Below are positions 8,801 to 15,800 of a DNA stretch of 30,469 nucleotides, one piece after another. A program made the position numbers and the translations under genes. Source of the stretch: Myxococcales bacterium (GTDB lineage Bacteria > Myxococcota > Polyangia > Fen-1088); the NCBI GenBank assembly GCA_003155465.1, contig PMCR01000194.1, positions 1 through 30,469 of the forward strand, in the 5' to 3' direction. The first letter of the stretch is position 1. Each line of letters begins with the position of its first letter. The notes below the pieces were generated by a model that was given only the letters and a program-made list of their open reading frames with translations, did no database searches and was not told the DNA's origin.

Positions 8801-9136
8801 CCGTCCCTTTCCCGGTCTGGCGGCGGCGACCGCCGGCTTGGGCTCTTGGACCGGGGCGATGAACACCGGCCCCTTCGTCATGTCGGCCTGCTTGACCACC
8901 TTGACCGCGAAGCGCTTCACGGCGGAGCCCGGCGGCAGGGCGACGCGCATGCGCTGCCACGGAATGGCGGGCGTGCCCGGCTCGCCGCGAGCGCGCGCGT
9001 CCTCGAGATCGAGCACAACCCCGAAGGGCGTCTCGGTCACCTTGAGTCCCGACGGCGAGTACTGCACCGTCAGAGTGAGCGTACCCTTCTGCCGCTTGGG
9101 GTCGCCCTTGACCTGTATCTTCCGGTTCATTGACAT
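5822..9136 (-). CDS. C25 (gingipain-type) cysteine peptidase with a 13-Cys C-x5-C repeat tail
   Basis: A 1104-residue clan CD cysteine peptidase. The N-terminal ~240 residues resemble a C25 propeptide (TPAIPWQRMRVALPPGSAV). The peptidase part includes DYLVITDNQAWD and WVLLGGDDNIIPVR. The catalytic dyad is visible: His758 in LSGHGSQGG and Cys789 in YAMSCLTADF. The core ends with NLLGDPEMTVWVG, followed by an Ig-like domain (about 885-965). Residues 969-1044 form a repeat in which 13 cysteines recur every six residues, with Ile or Val usually two before the next Cys. A helical end without repeats follows (about 1050-1104). Start choice: the ATG at 9136 has GGAGA six bases upstream; the open frame runs further to 9376 but reads as low-complexity, non-protein-like sequence. 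No Sec signal peptide is visible from this start. It is the first gene of the minus-strand cluster. Confidence 0.9.
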   Translation of the reverse strand: MSMNRKIQVKGDPKRQKGTLTLTVQYSPSGLKVTETPFGVVLDLEDARARGEPGTPAIPWQRMRVALPPGSAVKRFAVKVVKQADMTKGPVFIAPVQEPKPAVAAARPGKGRIKPSLFSKPVAEERVLSELPRGRGVTPPRLEEYERVLASAPPVARVAAVEQRGAATVVSLDMHPVNQNRKGIITLATEVAITLSYQPDMGVSDARPAGGGAYFRQPRNRAETRRITDILRADVVNPAWVQDLEPLWPVSFFVDYLVITDNQAWDAATSTPIPGSASGVGDMVGVFKRLCEWKKRRGLSTRVVTVTDIVNGVHGDFRTGTRDLQEVLRNFLKWAYDEWGIAWVLLGGDDNIIPVRQIAGDGCGDIGIASVDPPADNRSFWTGAFLKMYVVGNPDIWWPGDPTHETLVNPANGTVIPFDGTGTSDATHPGWYFTTDNTYATRSVAATKFVRVNGSAALLNANLRWLYTWNIIPTDLYYSSLVGSSYGLPGVHDWDLVDNGIYGQHSGGTDLDGVKLGADVGLGRAPVATVAEAGAFVDKVLAYEKLQRPDGTALDLNWPRRLTVVSTNFGRAPWVSKTASNPPEDNRYHHGAGAAYSLIHLKDVFDSLEWRLFVQVTVTDVRIMPYTAEAEVAGRGWYFAKSDTDLSPSENIVVIYGSVFHIGVPTAWVVVYGESDEHEPPFFIFDRTSADSSMTDQETLRKQIAADFPGVDVVKRLYQDEVDLPAADAASPPLAHVTQARVCDALNLGPHFLCLSGHGSQGGCCYVDGVLAQTASNGFHQPIVYAMSCLTADFTANDATSEKLLQNATGGAVAYVGYTRFGWIGSGDDFARKFFARLETTRHIALLNDSRFDLSDRWTIFAQNLLGDPEMTVWVGKPKALKVTHPAEIIKEHQDVVVQVKTDADLALPDAMVCLTMGESWMRSAETDATGAAHFDFSPPATGTMEVTVTAKDRVPYFGAVTVKAKPLCMPKVLCGASISCKTSIICKTAVGCLPYVTCNASIHCAASVTCKSQILCGMKITSCAMAIECGARISCMAGVGVGCPAIDPPDFHDFVDILKECGVSTVHELARKVDTPQVKAVLARLQPANRKALLLMLKRVGSE
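6005..6232 (-). repeat. Coding hexapeptide repeat, C-x5-C, 13 cysteines
   Basis: Encodes residues 969-1044 of the C25 peptidase. Cysteines fall at 969, 975, 981, 987, 993, 999, 1005, 1011, 1017, 1024, 1030, 1036 and 1044. Nine in a row are spaced exactly six apart, with single slips of one and two residues later. Typical units are CGASIS, CKTSII, CNASIH and CGARIS: small or polar residues at positions 2-4 and Ile/Val at position 5. The DNA units are diverged, so the spacing is conserved by selection on the protein rather than by recent duplication. Confidence 0.93.
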
Positions 9137-9475
9137 GTCTTTCTCCAGTTCTTCGTGCAGATCCGTCCGACCCAAGTCTGGCCGGCGCGCATAACCGCAC
9201 GCGCCGGCATTACGCCGAGAGTGGAAACGGTGTTCGAGACCAGGGACTGCGCTGACGTTCGGGAATGGTGGGTGGGAACAGTGGACGTCGAGTCGAGATG
9301 AACAGCTTGCCGGCTGGCGAGGCAGCGGAGCCCGAAGACCGTCCGCACCGCGCAGCGAGCCAAGTGAGTAGAACAAAGGGAGGTGAGAAGGTCAAGAACG
9401 GGCCAGAGGAGGCCCCTGCGTGCGCCCGCTCATGCGCCCGCTCGGCGATTGACATGCAAGGGGCGCCAGGCTCAA
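9137..9475. promoter_or_regulatory. Divergent intergenic region between C25 peptidase and TPR protein genes
   Basis: These 339 bases separate two genes that point away from each other, so promoters for both should lie here. The peptidase Shine-Dalgarno (GGAGA, minus strand) is at 9142-9146. Near the other end, ATTGACATGC at 9448-9457 is shared with a site at 12643 upstream of the large propeller lipoprotein. I could not assign convincing -35/-10 pairs. Open frames run across the region but have no protein-like composition. Confidence 0.5.
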
Positions 9476-10402
9476 ATGGCACGGTTGACTACGCCTGTTC
9501 ACTATGCCGCGACGCCGCTGGCTACTTGGCAGCGCCGGTCCGTGCGCGGGGTATTGGCGATGCCGACGGCCCTGGCATTGTTGCTGGCGAACACTCCGGC
9601 ACGCGCGCAGCAGGTGGATCCGCGCGAGACTCAGGCGCGCAGCGAGTGCCTGGCGGGGCGTTTTCAGGCGGGCGTGGATCTGCTGGCCCAGCTTTTCGCT
9701 GAAACCGCGAACGCGAACTACATCTACAACCAGGGCCGGTGTTACGAGCAGAACGGCAAGCCTGACGAGGCGGTCCTGCGTTTTCGTGAGTTCTTGCGCA
9801 AGGCCAAGATCCTGTCGGCCGAGGCAAAGGCCGAGGTGAATGGGCACATTGCCGAATGCCAGGCCATGAAGGCCGAGCAGGAGGGTAGGGCGGCGCCAGC
9901 CACAACTGTGCCTGTGCCGCCATCGTCACCCGGAACGCCGCCATCGACAGCCGAGGCCCAGCCCGAACCTCCCACGACCATCACGCCGGCACCTGACAAG
10001 CCGATAGCTACCCCGAGCTCGGCTGGCCTTGTTGAAACTGGCCGCCCATCCACCGACAGCAGAGGCGCGACCTTGCGAACCGCGGGAATCGTGGCTGCTT
10101 CCATAGGAGCTGCGGGCTTGATTGCCGGGGTGGCTTTCAGCATCGAGACCCACAGCATCTCCAGCGACGTCACGTCCAACGCCAGCCACCGCAGTTTCAG
10201 CCGAACCACCTATGACCGCGGCAGTCTGTTCTCGGATCTGCAGTGGGTGGGCTACGGCGTGGGCGCGCTTGCGCTCGCCTGCGGTGGGGTGCTGTACTAT
10301 TTCGGGTACAGGGCTGGTCACGCGCCCGCATCTGATTCCGTCAGCCTGGCTCCCATGTTGTTGCCAGGGGGAACCGGCGCAGTCGTGCACGGGAGTTTCT
10401 AG
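9476..10402 (+). CDS. Exported TPR-repeat membrane protein
   Basis: A 308-residue envelope protein from the ATG at 9476 (CCAGG five bases upstream). A longer frame to 9383 adds an implausible Arg/Pro-rich stretch before the signal. The N-terminus has a signal peptide (VLAMPTALALLLANTPARAQ). TPR-like helices follow (ANANYIYNQGRCYEQNGKPDEAVLRF), then a Pro/Thr-rich linker (about 135-190). Two hydrophobic segments follow (TAGIVAASIGAAGLIAGVAF and GYGVGALALACGGVLYYFG), then a short tail ending VHGSF. The C-terminal plan matches the PEGA proteins at 16379-17587 and 20464-21654, though no PEGA domain is seen here. The next gene starts three bases after its stop, so the two form an operon. Probably a periplasmic scaffold or partner of the lipoprotein (inference). 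Confidence 0.82.
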   Translation: MARLTTPVHYAATPLATWQRRSVRGVLAMPTALALLLANTPARAQQVDPRETQARSECLAGRFQAGVDLLAQLFAETANANYIYNQGRCYEQNGKPDEAVLRFREFLRKAKILSAEAKAEVNGHIAECQAMKAEQEGRAAPATTVPVPPSSPGTPPSTAEAQPEPPTTITPAPDKPIATPSSAGLVETGRPSTDSRGATLRTAGIVAASIGAAGLIAGVAFSIETHSISSDVTSNASHRSFSRTTYDRGSLFSDLQWVGYGVGALALACGGVLYYFGYRAGHAPASDSVSLAPMLLPGGTGAVVHGSF

Positions 10403-10405
10403 CCC

Positions 10406-12112
10406 ATGCAGCGTCGGAAGACTGTTCTGGCCGTATCAATACTCCTGCTTGCTGCCGCGTGCACGTTCAATCCCAAGGTCGACCCCAACAAACTGGACTG
10501 CATACACGACAATGGCTGTCCATCGGGATACCGTTGCGTGGACGTCACCGTCGAGAAATCCGGTTTCTGCTGCAACAACTCCGACCCAACCTTGTGCCGC
10601 CGACCAGGGACCACGTCTGCCGACGACGGGAGCGCTGCCGGCGATGCCAGGCCCACGGATGGGTTGTCAGATGGCATCGGCCGCACTGATGGCAGCACCA
10701 GCAGCGCCAGCGACGGCTCGGCCGAAAAGCCTGCATCCGACGCCAACGCCACCGATCGCGCGACATCCCCCGACTCCGGCCCGCCAGTTTTCGATGGCGC
10801 CACTGACCGCGCGGCCTCCCAGATGGATGGCCCCAGCAATTCCGACGCCGCTCAACCCGACGTTACGGGTGTATTCATCCAGCAGGACGCGGAGGCTCAG
10901 CAGGACACCGCCTCCCTGTCTGACTCGCTCATTCCCCTCCCGCCCGACGCCCTCGTTCAGCAGGACGCCGCTGCATTGTCGGACGGACTCGCCCCGAACG
11001 ACGCCCTGGCCGCCCAGGACGGCCCGCTTGACGTGCCTGTGGGCCCGATTCCAGACGCTGCCCCCGATCTCTCGTCGGACGCGCCCTTGGGCGCCGGTCC
11101 GCAGATCACCTCCATAGAAGGTACTGGCACTGCCGCCGCAGTGGCGCCGCGGACCGAGGATCTTACAGCATGGAACGCGCGCGTGGCTGACCGGCGGCCA
11201 GCATCGAAGCGAATCTCCAGCTCCGTTCCGGTGCTGGAGGTGACGGGAAACGGGTTGGGCGGCGTTACACAGGCGACGCTCAAGGGCCAATCTGGCCAAG
11301 GAGAACGTGTCATGAGTATCGGGGCAGCGAGCGCAACGAGACTGACATTGGGATGGCCATCCACCCTGGCGGCAGGCGGGCTATTCATTCTTTCCCTGAC
11401 CGCCCCAACCGGGACCGCCGAGGCCGAGGTGTTCTTCCTGCAGGGCGAAGCGGGGCTGCAGGGCACAACGGGACTGCAAGGCGCAAAAGGCGACAAGGGC
11501 GATCCAGGCGACTCACTCTTTTCATGCAGCGCCGGCACCTGCTCGACCAGCAACAACATCTCGGTCAGTGGCCTGTTCACCGTCACTGGAGGCCTGACCA
11601 ACGGCAGCGCCAGCCTCATACCCCCACCCAAGACTGTGGTGCTCACGACTTTGTCCGCGGCTGACCTTGCCGACACCACTATGTTCAGCGCCACCGGTCT
11701 GGGCGCTGGCGTCTACCTGGGCTGGGCGATCTGCAATGGCAACAACGCCACGACCAACCTGACTGCCAAGTTTCCTCGCATGATCGCGACGGGCGCAGGC
11801 GCCACGGGCGGCAGCGATGCGGCGCACACGCACACGATGGGGAACCACACCCACGACGCGCGCGGTACCATGTATGCCGCTATTGCTCCAAACACCAACG
11901 GAAGCGGACTCGTATTTCGAGGTGGCGCACCGACTGAAACCTTCACACCAAGCCACCGGTATACCGTGGTGACAGAGAATGAAAGCTACACCACGCTAAA
12001 CGGTATGGGTGTGCCCATCATCGGAGCCACGGCAGCGCCGAGCAGCAACACCACATCTGGCACCGACGGCCGACCGGCCTACTACGAACTGGTTCCGCTT
12101 TGTAAACTGTAA
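10406..12112 (+). CDS. Lipoprotein with Asp-rich linker, collagen-like triplets and a phage tail-collar-like domain
   Basis: A 568-residue lipoprotein: signal peptide with lipobox LLAAAC, then a small Cys-rich module (CIHDNGCPSGYRC ... GFCC), and about 170 residues of Asp/Ala/Ser-rich linker with QQDA-type repeats. An Ig-like (IPT/TIG-like) stretch follows (GPQITSIEG ... EVTGNGLGGVTQATLKG). Eight Gly-x-y triplets lie at 11444-11515 (GEAGLQGTTGLQGAKGDKGD and on). The C-terminal domain (about 440-568) has GWAICNGNNATTNLTAKFPR, an AHTHTMGNHTH His cluster and the closing GRPAYYELVPL, which match tail-fibre collar-type domains. It is likely a surface-displayed, trimerising binding protein (inference). 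Start spacing from GGGAG is ten bases. It forms an operon with the upstream TPR gene, and a hairpin terminator follows. Confidence 0.85.
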   Translation: MQRRKTVLAVSILLLAAACTFNPKVDPNKLDCIHDNGCPSGYRCVDVTVEKSGFCCNNSDPTLCRRPGTTSADDGSAAGDARPTDGLSDGIGRTDGSTSSASDGSAEKPASDANATDRATSPDSGPPVFDGATDRAASQMDGPSNSDAAQPDVTGVFIQQDAEAQQDTASLSDSLIPLPPDALVQQDAAALSDGLAPNDALAAQDGPLDVPVGPIPDAAPDLSSDAPLGAGPQITSIEGTGTAAAVAPRTEDLTAWNARVADRRPASKRISSSVPVLEVTGNGLGGVTQATLKGQSGQGERVMSIGAASATRLTLGWPSTLAAGGLFILSLTAPTGTAEAEVFFLQGEAGLQGTTGLQGAKGDKGDPGDSLFSCSAGTCSTSNNISVSGLFTVTGGLTNGSASLIPPPKTVVLTTLSAADLADTTMFSATGLGAGVYLGWAICNGNNATTNLTAKFPRMIATGAGATGGSDAAHTHTMGNHTHDARGTMYAAIAPNTNGSGLVFRGGAPTETFTPSHRYTVVTENESYTTLNGMGVPIIGATAAPSSNTTSGTDGRPAYYELVPLCKL

Positions 12113-12122
12113 GAGAGCAGCC

Positions 12123-12156
12123 GTCGGGATCCCCGACCTAGGTTGATTCCTTTTCT
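12123..12156 (+). terminator. Likely intrinsic terminator after the collar-domain lipoprotein gene
   Basis: GTCGGG (12123-12128) pairs with CCCGAC (12132-12137) around a three-base loop, ten bases past the stop codon. A T-rich stretch (CCTTTTCTT) comes about a dozen bases later rather than immediately, so strength is uncertain. Confidence 0.5.
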
Positions 12157-12281
12157 TGGACCGCCGTAGGCCACAAAAGAACGGTCGGCGCGCGGCGAGA
12201 AGCAGGCGCCGCTCCGTCAGAAGGTCGAGATGGGGTGGCCGCAAGGTCGTTTGTCATCACGAAAGGATCACCGGCCAGATC

Positions 12282-12590
12282 TCACTCGCCAGCGAAAACC
12301 TCAATGATATTGAGGGTGCCGCGGTTGCGAACGCAAATGTGTGGAAGGTCCTCGCTCACAGCTGCGCTGCCGCCGATGACAGGGCTGGCGCCTGTCGAGG
12401 CCCCCGCACCCGACTCGCTGGATCCGCCAGCTGGAACACCGCCGGTTCCGCCACCTGTACGGCCCTTCGTGTCCTCGATGGGCCCAGAGCCGCACCTGCT
12501 CAGCCCAAGAACGACGACCAGCACAGAAGCGACCAGCGGAATCCGACATTCGGTTCCCAGGAAGTTTCTCGTTCCCAGGGAGTTTCTCAT
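12282..12590 (-). CDS. Small exported Gly/Ser-rich protein, possible lipoprotein
   Basis: A 102-residue protein of unknown function. The start at 12590 is chosen because AGGAG lies seven to eight bases upstream on the minus strand; the frame stays open to 12791 but that part is not protein-like. A short basic N-terminus leads into a hydrophobic core (IPLVASVLVVVLGLSRC). The Cys after LSR could be lipidated, although Arg at -1 is atypical for a lipobox. The middle is a low-complexity Gly/Ser/Thr linker, and the end is a short conserved-looking segment (EDLPHICVRNRGTLNIIEVF). It is divergent from the large lipoprotein gene at 12833 and convergent with the one ending at 12112. Confidence 0.6.
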   Translation of the reverse strand: MRNSLGTRNFLGTECRIPLVASVLVVVLGLSRCGSGPIEDTKGRTGGGTGGVPAGGSSESGAGASTGASPVIGGSAAVSEDLPHICVRNRGTLNIIEVFAGE

Positions 12591-12636
12591 TGCAGATCTC
12601 CTACTGAGGTGAATTCGGGGTGAAGCGATGGGGTCC

Positions 12637-12722
12637 GTCCGATATTGACATGCTTTCTCGCCGTCGGAACGTAGCAACCTAGGTCCCACCCGCCATAGAG
12701 ACTCGTCCTGATATTGACAAGC
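12637..12722. repeat. Two direct repeats containing GATATTGACA in a divergent promoter region
   Basis: GTCCGATATTGACATGC (12637-12653) and GTCCTGATATTGACAAGC (12705-12722) are near-copies about 69 bases apart. They lie between divergent genes starting at 12590 (minus) and 12833 (plus). Each contains a TTGACA hexamer, but no good -10 box sits 16-18 bases downstream, so tandem regulator sites are as likely as promoters. Confidence 0.45.
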
Positions 12723-12783
12723 ACCCACGCCGCCGAACTGGGGAACATGATACTGGAATTCGGAAGGCGGCGAGTGGGCGTAT

Positions 12784-12811
12784 ACTGCCACCCAGAACTC
12801 AAAGTGGCAGT
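12784..12811. promoter_or_regulatory. 8-bp inverted repeat just upstream of the propeller lipoprotein gene
   Basis: ACTGCCAC (12784-12791) and GTGGCAGT (12804-12811) are exact inverted copies with a 12-base spacer, ending 21 bases before the ATG at 12833. It could be an operator or a hairpin in the mRNA leader. No T-run follows, which argues against termination. Confidence 0.4.
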
Positions 12812-12832
12812 CCTAACCTGAGGTCCCCTGGC

Positions 12833-15800
12833 ATGGCCGTCCGAATCAGATGCGTGTATGGCGTAGGCGTTCTGTCTGCTCTCGCGCTGCTGGCGGGGTG
12901 CTACAAGATGACCTTCAGCGAATACAAGGGGGGTGGCGGGCATGACGGTGGAGATGCCGCGGGACAGAGCCTACCCGACCGAGGCGATTCCGGGGCCCCG
13001 GTAGGCGACGAGGTAGGGAACAAACATGACGGGGCGGCCGTAATCGAGCAGCCGGTCGGGGCTGGGCCAGACGCCTTGAGCACAGCGCCGGACCTTCTGA
13101 CAGCAACCAGCGTCGATGCGCTGCCTGTCCCGACACCGCCGGTCGATGCGATCCCTGACACGATACTGCCGGTCGACACGGCGCTTGACGCGATCATCGA
13201 CCTGAGGCCTGACACGCCGATCGACATGCTCCCTGACAAGCTCGATGTCATGCCTGACAGGCCGGTCGACAGGCTCCCTGATGTGCCCCCCCTGCCCCCC
13301 CCATCTGCCCTACTGAGCACCGGGGGGATCGCGCTTCTTTCCTTCGGCCCGGTCGCCCTTGGCTCATCGAGCAGCGTGCAGAGTTTCACCATCACGAACA
13401 ACGGGGGAGGAACTAGCGGCCCCATAGTCCTGAACTCGACGACCAGCGAGTTCGCCATCCGGAGCGGCGACACTTTCGATTGCGTGTCAAACGCCACCGT
13501 CTTGGTAGCGGCTGCGTATTGCACGGTACGCATCGTCTTCACCCCGAGCTCCAGCGCGGTCAACCACGGCGGCACAATCACCTTCTCGGCCATTCCCGGG
13601 GGCGGCGGGACTGTCAGTCTGACCGGTACGGTGCCGTCGGCGGCATCGCTGACCTATGGCACAGTTTCCAGCCTATCCTTCGAGCCCACACCAACTGGCA
13701 CATCAAGCGCTGCTCGGGGTTTCACGATCACCAATGCCGGGCAGGCAATGAGCGGTGCGATCGCCCTGACCTCGACGAGTAGCGAGTTTGCGATCCAGAA
13801 CGGCGCTGCCGACGATTGCGTGTCCAGCGTCACCACCTTGCCCGCGGGTGCGTTTTGCACGGTCTACATCGTGTTTACCCCAGCCGGAACCGGTCCGCGC
13901 GGGGGCACCATCACCTACTCGGCATCGCCGGGCGGAAGCGGAAGCGTAACTGTGTCCGGTGTCGGCTTGGGACCCGCGAGTCTGAGCAGTGGAGGAACCA
14001 CCAGCCTTTACTTTGGCGCTGTCGCGTCCGGCTCGTCGAGTAGCCCGCAGGTCTTCGCCATCACGAACACCGGGGAACAGATGAGCGGCCCTGTCACCCT
14101 GACCTCGACGAACAGCGAGTTCACCATCCAGAGAGGCTCCGCAGGCGATTGCACGTCAGGCGTCACCACCTTGGGCGCAGGCGCGTCTTGCACGGCCTAC
14201 GTGGTGTTTTCCCCAGCCGGAACCGGTTCACGCGTGGGTACGATCCCCTACTCGGCGTCGCCGGGTGGTATTGGAAGCGTAACTGTATCCGGTATCGGCC
14301 TGGCACCCGCGAGTCTCAGCAGCGGAGGCATTACAAGCCTCACCTTCAGCCCGGTCCCGCCCGGCTCGTCGAGTAGCCCACTGACTTTCGCCATCACGAA
14401 CACCGGGGAACAGACCAGCGGCCCCGTCACCCTGACCGCGACGAGTGGCGAATTCACCATCCAGGGCGGCTCCGGTGGCGATTGCGTGTCAGGCGTCACC
14501 ACCTTGGCCGCGGGTGCGTCTTGCACGGTACGCATCATCTTCAACCCCGCTGCCAACGGGAATCGGAGCGGAACCGTCACCTTCTCGGCCACGCCAGGAG
14601 GGGCCGGGGGTGTTGCCCTCAGTGGCACCGGCGGCTGCCCCACGGACTATCTCGACGATGGAACAGGAAAGTGCGTAGCCATGGCAGGAGTAGAGTGGAC
14701 CCAGCGGGCTTCGTCCCGAAGCTGGCGCGGCGTCGCGTCGTCGTCCGATGGCTCGAAGCTGGTCGCAGCGGCCATCCGCGGATTCATCTACACTTCGATG
14801 GACTACGGTGTGACCTGGACCCAGCGAGGCTCCCAGCAGTCCTGGTGTTCAGTTGCGTCATCGTCCGATGGCTCCAAACTCGTCGCCGGCAGTAGCGGGT
14901 ACATCTACACGTCGACAGATTCTGGGGTGACCTGGACGCAGCGGAACGCGCAGCCGTCCTGGTGGTCGTCAGTGGCGTCGTCATCCGACGGGACCAAGCT
15001 GGTCGCCGTGGCCGAGGGCGGGTACATTCATACGTCGACAGATTGGGGGGTGACCTGGACGCAACGGGCCTCGTCGCAGCATTGGTATTCAGTCGCGTCG
15101 TCGTCCGATGGGACCAAGCTGGTCGCGGTCGTCCGCGGCGGCTACATCTACACCTCGACGGATTCCGGGGTGACTTGGACGCAACGGGGCTCGTCGCAGA
15201 ACTGGTATGCGGTGGCGTCGTCGTCCGACGGGACCACGCTGGCCGCCGTGGTCTCCTACGACTACATCTACACTTCGATGGATTCTGGGGTCACCTGGAC
15301 GCAGCGGGGTTCGTCACGAAACTGGCAGTCAGTGGCGTCGTCGTCCGACGGGACCAAACTCGTCGCTGCGGCCACCGACGGATCCATCTACACCTCAACG
15401 GACTCCGGGGTGGTATGGACGCAGCGAGGCTCGTACCAATGGTGGCAAGCAGTGGCATCGTCGTCCGATGGCTCGAACCTGGTAGCACTCGAGAGCCGTG
15501 GCGCCGTCTGGACGTCGACGGATTCCGGGGTCACCTGGACACAGCGAGACTCGTCACACTATTGGTCTTCGGTCGCTTCGTCGTCCGACGGGACTAAGCT
15601 CGTCGCCGTGGCCTACGGCGGCTACATCCACACCTCGACGGATTCCGGGGTGACCTGGACGCAACGGGGCGAGCAGCAGGGTTGGTATTCGGTCGCGTCG
15701 TCGTCCGACGGCTCCAAGCTCGTCGCCGGCGGTAGCGGCTACTCCTACACGTCGACAGATTCTGGCGTGACTTGGACCCAGATCGCCTCGCAGCAGGGCT

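Noticed and set aside
9137..9376. N-terminal extension of the C25 peptidase to 9376
   Set aside because: The added 80 residues have no protein-like pattern, while the ATG at 9136 has a well-placed GGAGA and the recognisable propeptide-like sequence begins just after it.
9383..9475. Longer start for the TPR protein
   Set aside because: It would put an Arg/Pro/Ala-rich stretch before the signal peptide; the ATG at 9476 gives a normal exported N-terminus.
12591..12791. Longer start for the small Gly/Ser-rich protein
   Set aside because: The extension runs through the divergent promoter region and its repeats, and the ATG at 12590 has a strong AGGAG.
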